Below are positions 11,501 through 21,256 of a stretch of 64,000 bases of DNA, piece after piece. The translations under genes and the position numbers were made by a program. Under the pieces are notes generated by a model. It was given only the letters and a program-made list of their open reading frames with translations. It did not search any database and was not told the DNA's origin. This DNA is from Eublepharis macularius (taxonomy: Eukaryota; Chordata; Lepidosauria; Squamata; Eublepharidae): the NCBI RefSeq assembly GCF_028583425.1, contig NC_072801.1, positions 57,861,766-57,925,765 on the forward strand, in the 5' to 3' direction. Within the stretch, counting starts at the first letter, position 1. The number at the start of each line of letters is the position of its first letter.

Positions 11501-13797
11501 CAGCACCACCATCACCCACAACTACAGTTCCCAAGGAGATAGATCAAGATGGGTAGCCATGTTAGTCTATCTGTAATAGCAGAAAAGAGCAAAAGTCCAG
11601 TAGCACCTGTAAGACTTAACAAAATTTGCAGTAGGGTATGAGCTTTCGTGAGATATCTGAAGAAGTGGGCTGTGACTCACAAAAGTTATTTCCCGAGGAA
11701 ACCATGATGTGGGGCTTGAGCTTGTATTGTCATAGGGTCCTCACTGACCTCTTTTGAAGCATGCAGTTAAGAGCATATACGGCTTAGGTCCCAAGCCTGT
11801 GAATGTTTCTGCCACAGTGAACCAATTATATTGCCGCCTTAAGCAGAGTTACCCCCTGACCTAGTCCTTTGCAGTGTTGGTTCATTATAAGGAATCTGCT
11901 CATCGGGATTTTCCTTGAAACCACAGCGGTCATAAGAGGAGCCTGTGGTCCTTCTGGTCCAACATCCTGTTTCACACAGCGGCCAATCAGTTGTCCTGGA
12001 AAGCCAAACAAACAGGGCATAGACCTTCTCCTGATTCTGCCTCCTGGCATGGGGATTCAGAGGTTTATGGCCTCTGAATATGGAGGTTCCCCACCAGGGG
12101 TCAGCGCAGTCAACTATGACTTGAGGGCAGGATTTCATTCTTGGAGGTTCCCTGCACTCGCCATGGCTGGCGGCCATGAATCAGTCTTAACCCTTTTTAA
12201 AGACGTCTGCACTCACCATGTACCACTGGCAGTGAATTCCACAGTTTGACTGCTTATTGAATAAAGAAGTAATTCCTTTTGTTTGATCTGAAGCTGTTTC
12301 CCGACAACTTCATTGGCTGCCCCTAGTTCTAGTATGATGGGAGAAAGAGACAAAGCTCTCACTATCCACTTTTCTCTAACCGATGCATAATTTTATATGC
12401 CTGTATCACGTCCCCCCTTAGCTGTCTTTATTCTAGACTTGGAAAAGTCCAAGACGTTCAAGCCTTTCCTCACAGGAAAAGTGCTCCAACCCTTAATCTT
12501 GGTTGCCTGTTTCTGATCAGGGAATATCTTGAGGTTTATTAAGTAGATCTCTTAGGAATCCTAGTGAAAAGGGGCATGTATGTGTTTGTTTCCTGCAAAT
12601 CCCTTCTCAGAAGACACAGAGAGTTCACTTCAGTGCTGTAGTGGCTCGACAAGTGTCAGAGGCAGCTCTGGATATGCAATGCAAGTGTATGTGCGGCCTG
12701 TGCATGGGCCTTTCTGATTCCGAGATGCCACGTAGAGTGTATACACAAGGAAGTGGTTTTTTTCAGTGGTCTCCGTAAAACCTATGTCTTGATAATATTG
12801 GCTCTTGGCTAACTTAGTTCCCCTTTTATCTGGACATCCTGTAGCATGTACCAGTTAGTCAAATAAGGAAAGAACAGCAATTGGTTCATTTGCCACTGGT
12901 GTGCTTTACAGAGGGAAGGATCGGTAGACTGTGACTATGGAGTAAAAAGTTGTTGTTTGGTTGGGATGGGAAAACAGGGAAAGCTTCTGAAATGGAGGAA
13001 GAAGGGCTGGATGTAATGAAATAATCCTGCAGCTGATTTTGCAGTGTTATCAGCGGTCGTAACGTCATCAGCTTTGCCTGTGTCAGGGACAAAGATGGCA
13101 GTCCTCCAGCTGGTAAGCATTACAGAACGCTCCTGTGTTTCTTTCCTCCGCAGGTGCCCTGCCAGCAAGTGGAGGCCGAGAAGCGAATGTTCTGCATGGG
13201 GGCCCTCTGCAAATGGAACCCCATGGGACCTTTGCAGCTGGGAACCCCCCGGAGAACATGTCCTCTGAGAATCACAGTGAGCGAGCGAGTCAGCAACATG
13301 AGGAGAGGCGTAATGAGACAGGAGAAAATCTGGCTGCACAACCGAACCCCATTGGAGTTCCCCAGGCACCAGGAAAGCCCCTCCACCGGTGTTCGGAGTG
13401 TGGGAAAACATTCAGCCGCAATTCGCACCTGCTCACCCACCAGAGAATCCATACCGGAGAGAAACCCCATCAGTGCCCACAGTGTGGCAAGCGGTTTGGT
13501 CATACCTCCCAGTTGACTCGGCACCAGAGAACCCACGCCTCAGAGAGACCCTTCCGGTGTGCGCAGTGCAGCCGGAGTTTTTACCAGAGCTCAGAGCTGA
13601 CCAGGCATCGGGCGTCCCATGCTCGAGATCGTCCGTACGGATGCAGCCAGTGCGGCAAGAAATTCCGGTGGAGTTCTGATCTAATCCGGCACCAGATCAC
13701 CCACACAGGGGAGAGACCATATAAATGCCCTGAGTGTGGGAAGAAGTTTGGGCAGAACTCACACCTTGTTCGACATCGGAGGACCCATACGACTTAA
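7664..13797 (+). CDS. gene 1: ESCAN-C2H2 zinc finger protein, 566 aa, 3 coding exons
   Basis: Probable nuclear DNA-binding protein and transcription or retroelement-control factor. Exons 7664-8518, 10869-11070 and 13154-13797 sum to 1701 nt (566 codons plus stop) with GT/AG borders and phases 0 and 1. Domains in order: an N-terminal acidic stretch with a sumoylation-type VKME motif (residues 28-31); a conserved WEVQ motif (80-83); an eroded capsid-like N-terminal half of ESCAN (about 123-190); the SCAN dimerisation domain (about 190-275); a Pro-rich linker exon with VKVE; and five C2H2 fingers (about 431-564). SCAN mediates dimerisation between family members. In Anolis, ESCAN-ZF proteins were predicted to target Gmr1-like retroelements; whether this gene does so is inference. 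No one-to-one mammalian orthologue is recognised. Confidence 0.88.
8850..9285 (-). mobile_element. tRNA-type SINE split by a MITE
   Basis: Left part 8850-8946 ('cccaataagctcccaaagca', 'tatcctcccaatgcccctgt') and right part 9170-9285 ('gtgactgacccacgatcacc', 'ggatttgaaccaggatctcc') are one minus-strand SINE. The element at 8947-9169 interrupts it. Confidence 0.75.
8947..9169. mobile_element. hAT-like MITE (gggttgcca family) with near-perfect 8-bp flanks
   Basis: Ends gggttgccag and ctggcagccc are inverted. Flanks gtgaggta (8939-8946) and gtgtggta (9170-9177) match at 7 of 8, fitting an 8-bp target duplication as made by hAT elements. Inside: 'tccaggctccaccccg' and 'aatctccaggaatttt'. It has inserted into a minus-strand SINE. 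Confidence 0.75.
9286..10868 (+). other. intron between gene 1 coding exons 1 and 2
   Basis: Holds the interrupted type II SINE. The stretch 9286-10280 shows no recognised element or coding similarity. Confidence 0.55.
10290..10680 (+). mobile_element. tRNA-derived SINE, type II, interrupted
   Basis: Head and body at 10290-10435 ('gctcggtggtagagcgtcta', 'caggttcagtcctcagcatc', 'gagagctgctgccagtcata'); tail at about 10618-10680 ('gtactgaccttgctagacca', 'agggtctgattcggtattag'). About 180 bp of unrelated sequence lies between. Intron 1 between coding exons of gene 1. Confidence 0.6.
10869..11070 (+). CDS. gene 1 coding exon 2: linker with VKVE motif
   Basis: A 202-nt exon bounded by ttgccag| and |gtaaga. 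It enters in phase 0 and leaves in phase 1, as the fingers exon requires. It encodes 67 residues rich in Pro and Leu with a VKVE sumoylation-type motif near its start and a KQEP motif near its end. It occupies the place taken in genes 2 and 3 by the KRAB-A-like and 54-nt exons and shows no KRAB similarity. Confidence 0.8.
11265..11420 (+). mobile_element. tRNA-type SINE fragment
   Basis: 'tgaccttgggccagtcactc' and 'tctacctcacagggtagttg' with a tail near 'gaaggaggggtgtgataaaa'. Headless copy in intron 2 of gene 1. Confidence 0.6.
11542..11692 (+). mobile_element. copy of the tagccatgttggtct repeat family
   Basis: 'gatgggtagccatgttagtc', 'aaaagtccagtagcacctgt' and 'gatatctgaagaagtgggct'. Intron 2 of gene 1. 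Confidence 0.65.
11820..12520 (-). mobile_element. CR1-like LINE remnant (C-terminal RT and 3' UTR)
   Basis: Read on the minus strand, 12480-12230 gives the familiar CR1 end of ORF2: a block for 'L..VYKIMH', then a TRG-like block, then FRSNK..YFF and W NS. Sequence down to 11820 matches the CR1-type 3' region (the 'gatcaggccaatggccc' and 'ccaacatcctgtttcacac' motifs in complement). Heavily mutated; in intron 2 of gene 1. Confidence 0.65.
12521..13153 (+). other. intron before gene 1 fingers exon
   Basis: No repeat or exon recognised between the CR1 remnant and the acceptor at 13152-13153. Confidence 0.5.
13154..13797 (+). CDS. gene 1 coding exon 3: five C2H2 zinc fingers
   Basis: The acceptor tcctccgcag| is followed by a phase-1 continuation that forms a Gly codon. 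After about 78 residues of Ser/Glu-rich spacer come five canonical C-x2-C-x12-H-x3-H fingers joined mostly by TGEKP-like linkers, then a TAA stop. Helix contact residues (-1, 2, 3, 6) read R-S-H-T, H-S-Q-R, Q-S-E-R, W-S-D-R and Q-S-H-R. The fourth finger carries the Trp at -1 that is characteristic of this locus. Confidence 0.9.
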
Positions 13798-16076
13798 CCA
13801 AGCCCTTCCCTGATGGAGGTAAATCTGCATTTCCCACCGCTGAGAGTTAACTGAGAGCCAAAGCGTGGAACATACTTGTCACCAAGGTTGGTTCTGTGAT
13901 GGGCCAGATGACTTTTGTCTGATGACCTTTGAGCCCAGCATCTTCTCTGTCAGAGGATGGCTTAGTTAGAATGAATTCTGTTGACGTGCAAAGCCAAATG
14001 GGCATTGTGACCAGGCCCAGGTCCCATTTTGTGTTCCACCAGGAGTCAGTAGAGATTCTAACTGAAGAAAGGTGCCAAGGCCTGCTTGGGATGGCTTCTT
14101 GAACAACACTGAACCCACAGCATTGTAGTGGCACCATATGGGTGTCATTTTTGTTCTTTCTTTTCTTTCTTTTTATTTTTTAGAAAAGGAGATAGATCTT
14201 CTAGTCATCTAGACAGGTTTATTGTTACATAACACAGTCTCTATTCCCTGACCAGAGACCATATCTTTGTAGTGAAACAGAAACGATGTATCTTTTAGCA
14301 AAATGCCCCATTTGTAACCTTTCAGAACGATGGAGATCCCTCTTGGGGAAGTTTCTTTAATGCTTCCCTTAGAAATTACAAGGTCGATAAACAAAAGAGC
14401 TGTTGACATAGGGTTGCCCTGATGTAGCCCTAAGTAGGGTGGAACGAGAGCAGTACTAGGAGCCACTTGTGCAGGCAAAAATGCGACGTCATTCATGTTA
14501 CTAGTCCATGGGGGTCCATCTGATGTCTAGTAGACAGCTGTCCAGAGCTAGCTGTGTAGCATCTGTGATGCCGGACTCAGGAAAAGAGGATACTTGAGAG
14601 GGTCTGGTTGATTGACATCTGGTAACGAGAGACATACTTCATATCAGTGGTATACATAGGCAACTGACATTTGGGGAGTGGGGTTGCTCCAATCCTATAG
14701 GCTTTTCATCTGCCCCCAGCTTCATCACTGCTCTACTTTTTCCTATGCTCCTCAGCTTCTTTTTCCCTCCAGAGCCAAAATTCAAAGGCCTCTTTCATAC
14801 ATATGGAGAGATCTGTGACACAAGAATTCCTCTGAGTTCGTTCGTTACACACTTGAGCTGTTAGTTCTCCTGCGGGCTTGAAGGCACAGGCATTAAGCAG
14901 CTGATGCTGCCCTCTCTGGGAAGACTCTGCCGAAACCACTGTGAATGTTCAGACAGGGAAAGAAGGGGTTAAAGAGGCCTTTCCTAGGTCTTGGCCTATG
15001 TGGGAAGGAGCCCTTTGGCCCTTGTTTAGTTGAAAACATGGCTCCGTTAAAAATGAATTTTTGACCAGAGATCTGGACCCACAAAGGGTCACACTATGTG
15101 GGTTTGGGGGGGGGGGGTCGGGGGGCGAGGAATAAACTCCCAAACATTCTTGCCTATTAAATAAATTATTTCTGTCTTCAGAGACTGCCTGAAAAGTCAG
15201 GGCTGCTCCCATGAACAAAAATACCATGACATTCATAGTTTCAGGTGGGTAGCCACATTGGTCTGCAGTCGAAGGCATTCATGTTACCGGTCCATTAGGG
15301 TGGCTCTTAGTGCCAGTCAGAGATGGTAGATGAGTGCTAGCTTTGGAGACCACCGTTTCAGGCTCAAGCCAAGATGATCATTTTAATTACCAATCCTTTC
15401 TTTCCAGTTGTTTGTTGAATATTGTTTGCTGTGCTTCTTGCCTTGTACTTTATGGCTACAAGCTTTTATTAGTTTTACCATAGAGTGGCAGCCTCATCCA
15501 ACGACAGACTGGCTAGTTTCTCAGTACTCTAAGGCTACATTCTGTAGAGCATACTTGAAGGGTTTTTTTAATCCTAGACGAGACTGTGTGTACTTTTGAT
15601 TCTGAGCAAATGAGAAATTTGGTTTAGGATGCAGATCTAAACATCTTAAGAAACTCAGCTGATTTGAAAGTTTTGGTGAGGAGGGAGCATTTTTATAGCT
15701 AACCCATAAGGCATTGAAGGTCAGCTCCAAGCATATGGGCAAATGGTGGGGAGCGGCGGGGAGAGAACTAGGCAATGGTTTGGATTGAGACTAAATTGAC
15801 AATTTCAGATGACTCTTCCTGCTGCAGACCCTCTCATGTCATTCTTCAAGGCCCCAATCCACCAGGAGCAGCACTTTATCGAGATTAGTGAGCTGCTGTG
15901 GGAGGGGTAGGGCAGGAACCTGCCACTGAAAAATTCAGTCCAATTCCAGTCCAAAGTTTCTGTCAATTAGGGTGGAACTTCAGTTACCCTTAGAATTATT
16001 GTCCCGTCCCATGCCAAATTCTGATTTTTTAAATATAAGAGTGTACACAGCCCTGCCCATAAGCCTGGTGGCACAA
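13798..16076 (+). other. gene 1 3' region
   Basis: Sequence after the stop has no clear repeat until about 15240 except a G run at 15106-15124. AATAAA at 15131-15136 is the first canonical poly(A) hexamer and would give a 3' UTR of about 1.3 kb, but there is no strong GT-rich element to confirm it. Confidence 0.4.
15240..15290 (+). mobile_element. end fragment of the tagccatgttggtct family
   Basis: 'caggtgggtagccacattgg' and 'tctgcagtcgaagg' only. Confidence 0.5.
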
Positions 16077-16312
16077 AGAGTGGAACTACAAGTGACAAAA
16101 GGCACAGGTTGGACACTTGTCAGCTTCCCTCAAGTTTTGATGGGAAATGTAGGCAGCTTGGCGAAATGTTGGACAAGTGACAGTTGAAAAGTCCATTGGA
16201 CAGCAGTCGGAGAGCCAAGCTGCAAGACCAGGACGCCTACATTTCCCTTCAAAACTTGAGGGAAGCTGACAAGTGTCCAACCTGTGCCTTTTGTCACTTG
16301 TAGTTCCGCTCT
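16077..16312. mobile_element. foldback element, about 75-bp inverted arms
   Basis: Left arm 16077-16153 and right arm 16236-16312 are reverse complements with few mismatches, including 'cacaggttggacacttgtca' and its complement. A smaller inverted pair (gcagcttgg / ccaagctgc) sits inside. No coding capacity. The start 'agagtggaac' and end 'gttccgctct' are the element ends. Downstream of gene 1. Confidence 0.85.
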
Positions 16313-17904
16313 AAGATGCCACGTTGACTTCCACTTGTGGAAGTGATAGACTACCCAGTTAAGTTGTGTTCTGTTGAGCATACTTGATTTTATCGTTGAT
16401 TTATTTGCTCATAATCCAAGTCTGACTACCAGATTACGGAAGAGAGGGGGGCAGAGCAGTGTTGGGTGGGTATTTGTAAGTACTCCAAATGTTGGAATGA
16501 TGGGGGGGGGTGGAAAAACTCACAGCCCTCTAGTAGCAGTCATGACGGCTTGAAGCAATGTAGTAAAGCCCAGCAATCACAGTAAGAGTGGTTCTTTTCA
16601 GAAACATTCCCAAAGCTATTGTGTCTGTGTGTGGAAGGTCTCTCCAGGTAGCTCACATGCACTCCCAAATCTGCACAGAGAGAGGTTGGACAAGGATGTA
16701 GAAAGAATAATTCAGAGGACATTGGTGGGCTGGCAAGTACATTTGTGGACCCCTGCAGGGGGTGAAGGAACATAGCAACATGGTGGGGCATACACCCCCT
16801 CCCCTGAGAACCTCTTTCACCCACTGCTTCTTCATCCAGCACTACAACACAAAACCTACAAGCTCAGCATACTGTGTCCACTAGCAACTATTGAGGGGTA
16901 AAACAAGATTTTTCTATTGGCTTTTCTCCTACCAAAGTCAACCAGGCTCCCTTGTCCCCCAATCCTGTCAGAAATCATAATTTTTCTTAGCAGCCCTACT
17001 CTGGGGTAAATGCCTTCTTAGCTTCTTTGGAGGTTTCTTCAAAACACAGCCACCAAGGGAGGTTTCTTCAAAACACAGCCACCAAGGGACAGTCAAGGGA
17101 CTGTCTTGATCATTACCTTGATGACCTTTCACTAAAGAACATTAAAAACGGCATCGCCTGAATCCTCTTTTTTCATCACTATTGTCAGTTAGAGCTGAGA
17201 TGGATTTTAAATTACTCAACTGTAGCTATTTGACTAGAATTTGGATCTCGGGGCTGACTCAGTTGGACAGTTCCTTTTAAAATAAACATGATTGGGTTTT
17301 CTTTTCATTTGTTTGTATGGATTAATTTTGAAGAAAATTAAACATCTCACATTTTAGCGTGTATGCTGATGTTTCAGATATACTCCCTGTGGGAATGTTT
17401 GTGTCTGTGGTAGGTGAAGGAATATTTACTTGATTCAGACATTAATGGAGAACTTTTTTGACTTAAAGAGAGGAATATCAGATGTAAGAACTGTTAGGTA
17501 ATTCTTTCTTTTTAGTGGACTTCTGCCACTGACTCCTTTCAGGATATGTCAATTGGTTTTATGCCCAGTCCCTTCCCATAGAAGAAGAAAGAAAAGCTCC
17601 CCGTTCCCAGTTTTGGGATTTATTGCAGCTGAGAAAACATAACTTGAAATTCCAACAAATGTGAACTTTTTTAAAAAAACTGGGACAATTACAAGGCAAC
17701 ATTGCTGTAAAAATTACAAAGAACAGAGACTGAGGGGGTAGGGGAAATGTCATTTCCACTGTAGTAAAAACCATGGGAGTTGAATCTACCCTGTTTCCTA
17801 TCTCTTGATAGCAAGACATTCTGCAAACCTAGGTGGGGTACCCTCCATTCACAGAAGAGAACAAGCAATCAACAGTAAATGTCCATATCTAAAGGGAATC
17901 TTCA
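16313..17904. other. intergenic between genes 1 and 2
   Basis: AT-leaning DNA with the 29-bp duplication; otherwise nothing recognised. Frames here are short and featureless. Confidence 0.5.
17032..17089. repeat. perfect tandem duplication, 29 bp x 2
   Basis: The 29-bp unit starting ggtttcttcaaaacacagcc at 17032 is repeated exactly from 17061. It is a recent slippage or break-repair event in intergenic DNA. Confidence 0.9.
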
Positions 17905-17984
17905 CATGAAGCTGCCTTATACTGAGTCAGACCATGTCCTGTCAAGGTTAGTTGAGCCGTGGCTCTGTAGTGATCAGAGGAAGA
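17905..17984 (-). mobile_element. type II SINE tail fragment
   Basis: 'cacatgaagctgccttatac' and 'tgagtcagaccatgtcctgt' match the complement of the type II tail. The type I SINE at 17985 abuts it. Confidence 0.5.
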
Positions 17985-18237
17985 GCCAGTTTGGTTTAGT
18001 GGTTAAGAGCATGGGACTGTAATCTGGAGAGCCGGGTTTGATGCCCCACTCCTCCACTTGAAGCCAGCTGGGTGACCTTGGGTGAGTCAGGTCTCTGGAG
18101 CTCTCTCAGCCCCACCCACCTCACATTGATTGTTGTGGGGTAATAATGGCATACTTTGTAAACCGCTCTGAGTTGGCATTAAGTTGTCCTGAAGGGCGGT
18201 ATATAAATCGATTATTATTATTATTATTATTATTACT
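17985..18237 (+). mobile_element. tRNA-derived SINE, type I, complete
   Basis: Head with A box 'tggtttagtggttaagagc' and B box 'gggtttgatgcc', body 'gaagccagctgggtgacctt', tail 'ttaagttgtcctgaagggcg' and 'gtatataaat', ending in an (att)n microsatellite. It is a well preserved copy and the best reference for this family in the window. Confidence 0.85.
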
Positions 18238-18831
18238 TATGCCCTGCTCTTTGGACTTCCAGTTTGTTGTGGTGGGACAAGATGGACCTTTGGTCTGATC
18301 CAACAGAAGTGTTGTTATGTTTTTTGTCCCTCAGTGAATAAAAGCATCTTTAGGCCGGAGATCTATCAACACTGTCCTGGAAGGATCATCTCACATTATC
18401 TCAGTGTAGCTGTACTCTGCCAGAGCACCTGCTTGCCAAAGTAGGCAGGCAAAGAATCCACCCTGTTAAAGACATGCAATAGTAGAAACAAAAACTCATC
18501 TGATCAGCCTACAGATATCCCCCTCCATCCACTTTGGACATGAATGGGCAATGAGTGTAACTACAAAAAGATTCTCCGTGTCACCTCTAGACTGCCCTCG
18601 TTCTCTAGACTTCCCTTTCTGACAGAGGCCAACAGGAAAGTCAAAGCAGCTAGCGTGGCAGGAGCTATTTGCCTCAGGTCCAGCCAGCAGCACCAATAAC
18701 GAGTGAAGATCACCCTTTGCCTCATCTGATACTGCCACCAACTAGTAGTGCAGGAAAAGGCAACTGAATTGACAGAAATAGAAAAAAACTATACAGAAAT
18801 ATCCGTTTGCACAAGATCCAGAAACAAGAAC

Positions 18832-19285
18832 GAAATCTGTGTAATACTTTTTATTCAGACCAAGAAAATGCAAAACAGTGCAATGTAGAGACTACAAGCT
18901 CTCCATATTATTGCTGACAGCCTGCAAAGGAACCGTATGTCTTATTTGGTATTTGAGCCAATTTGGGATAGACTTGGAATATTTCTGTAGTTCAGTGAGA
19001 GAACGAAGATGGAGGACATAGACTGAACACGGTTTCCTGGAGAATGTGCTGTAACTCAACACCTCAGCAATAAAGTTAAGCTAACTGCCTGCTTGTATCT
19101 GCCTGAGGATGCCAACAAGATCAGAGTGTGACCACATGGCCTCAAAAATCTGCTTCCCACCTTTCTGTCTTTGTAAAATTTGTAACATCCAGTCTGACAA
19201 AGAGTTCTGGTGAGCTTGAAAGATTGCACAGTGTTTTGAGTCAATTTGGTTGATCCTAATAAAAAGTATTACTTGGATTTCATTC
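18832..19285. mobile_element. candidate DNA element with about 30-bp inverted ends
   Basis: 'gaaatctgtgtaatacttttt' at the left (gaaatc, then taatactttttatt) is the reverse complement of 'aataaaaagtattacttgga' with 'tttc' at the right. The interior has no long frame. It lies beyond the 3' end of gene 2. Family not recognised. Confidence 0.5.
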
Positions 19286-20795
19286 TGGTTAACAGAAACA
19301 GAAAAGCCGTGCAGACCAAAAATCAGATGCTGGCTTAGCTCTCAGTTATCTTCTTTCACACAGTCTTTTAAAAAATATGGCAATCCGTTCATTTAATCTT
19401 TGCCTTTTTAAAAGAATGGTTAATTTCTAAAGTGCAAAACTCCTCTGAGGATTGGGGACAGGTTTCTCGGTGACATTACAGGGAGACCAACCAATCAGTG
19501 CTGTGCACAGTAAGTTGTCTGATACTGATACTTCAGACTCACAGAACTGTTTTTACAACTCTTGACCTTGGAAAGGGATGAAACGAAGACGGAGAGGGCC
19601 CTTCAGAGCTCCTTTGTGGCTCTCACTCTGTTATGTTTATATCTGCTTGCCTTTGTGCCTTTTTACTCTGGATTCATTGATTGAGAATCACAGTGAACCT
19701 ATTATTTTCTCAAAAATCATTAATGCTGATCAGAATTCCCACTTTGTCCCTTCTAGTGTAAACCAAAACTTCAGGGCATTAGTGAGGGAGGCTCAATGCT
19801 GGAAGAGTACCTCTCAGGATGCACCTTAAAGAGGCTCACAGTGCTGCCTTGGGTGGAGTCTCTGCTGCCAGTGCCACCGCCTCAGGTGGAAGTGATGAGG
19901 CGGTGGGTGAGCCAGAGGCAAAGAAAGCACCTGCATGATGCAGCCATTCCCTGCTAGTTCTCAGCTGCTGGCATCCCGCAGCCTGAGAAGAATCCTGCTC
20001 TCGTTCCTCCATAAAAGGATGAAGAGAAAGCTGGCAGCTGCCTCAGAGTAGCCAATGGCCATAGATGGTCACTATTGGATTGGCTCACATGCTACATGTA
20101 CTTGAGAAGTGTTCAAAGCACCATAAGCCTTAAAAAAATCCTTCCATACAGAGCCCATATTGAACTATTTTATCAGCCATCAGACCCGGTGGCCTCAGGC
20201 AGAAGCCTATCTTGGTCAGGGGTTTGTTGGTCATACCCTAGGGATGTGCTGTTCTGCCTTTTGAATGGGACTCGTCTCTTTTCTTTCACCTGGGAAGTAT
20301 TCAGCATACAGATGTTGTGTCGAGGCCTCCCCTCCCCTCAATCACAGATGCAAAGAGCATTTCTTTATGCCATCATCACTTACCCTCCCCATACCTTAGT
20401 GTTCAAGATCTACTTAAAACAGACATGGCTTGAAAATGTTTTGTCTGGGAGGATGGCTGGGGCAGGCAGAATCCATCTCATTTGTACCCTTCTCCACATA
20501 TGGGTGCATGAACCCCCATGCTTCCCTTGCCCAAGTACACCACCCCTCTGGGATCTATGTTGGAGCCAAGAGATTTGCTGGATGACGGGGAAAGAGGGTC
20601 AAGGTATCCCTTCATTTGGAATTGTAGTAGGCACTGAGGCTTTGCAGGCAAACAGGAAGGGGCCTTGACTCAGGTTTCTTTCTCCTGAGAGAAAATAAAG
20701 GCCAGGATAGAAAAAGCAGCTCTCTTGCTCTCAGTTGAGGTTGCTGTACCCACCACCCCTAAGTGTTCTCTGAAAGGCCAGGGAGCATCTGTGGC
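19286..20795 (-). other. gene 2 3' untranslated region and flank
   Basis: Lies downstream of the gene 2 stop (minus strand). No canonical AATAAA is seen close to the stop on the minus strand; an ATTAAA variant occurs at 19392-19397. A 197-codon plus-strand frame (20075-20668) shows no known domain and is not called. Confidence 0.4.
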
Positions 20796-21256
20796 CTAGA
20801 GCTTTTCCTTGCTGTGAATCCTCTGGTGTTGCACCAACGACCGCTTATTCGCACACCTTCGGCCACACTCGGCACAGTGGTGGGGCCTGTCCCCCAGATG
20901 GGTCCTCTGGTGCTTGTTGAGGTGAGAAGAGTCCACAAACTGCTTTCCACACTGGGGACAGGCGTAAGGCTTCTCCCCCGAGTGGATCCTCCGGTGCACA
21001 GTCAAATGTCCGCGTTGGCCAAAGCGTTTCCCGCACTCGGTGCAGCGGTGCCTTTTCTCACCTGTGTGGGTCCTCTGGTGTACAGCCAGCGCTGATGGCC
21101 ATCTGAACCCTTTCCCACATTGGGAGCATGAGTAAGCATGGTCCCTGCCAGCAGCCCCAGGGCGAGTCCGGAGGCCCTCTGCTTCCACAAACCTTTCCCT
21201 GTACTCTTCTCCTTGAAAGTGCTCCTCAGTTCTGCTTGGCGTTGCCTCCTGTGCTG
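20796..21256 (-). CDS. gene 2 coding exon 4: four C2H2 zinc fingers
   Basis: The acceptor chosen is ccttag| before position 21256, because it is the one that keeps frame after the phase-1 54-nt exon. A second AG ten bases downstream would break the frame. About 43 residues of spacer precede four fingers. Contact residues (-1, 2, 3, 6) are W-S-A-V, Q-G-H-V, D-S-H-K and N-R-S-Q. The last finger has Cys where the conserved core Phe is expected ([14 protein letters not shown]), so it may fold poorly. The array is short for a KRAB-type gene. Confidence 0.87.

Noticed and set aside
18846-18858. Poly(A) signal of gene 2
   Set aside because: An aataaa is present on the minus strand but inside a candidate repeat about 1.9 kb from the stop; not supported enough to annotate.
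20075-20668. 197-codon plus-strand frame
   Set aside because: No known domain, no exon-like signals, and it lies opposite the 3' flank of gene 2. Probably chance.
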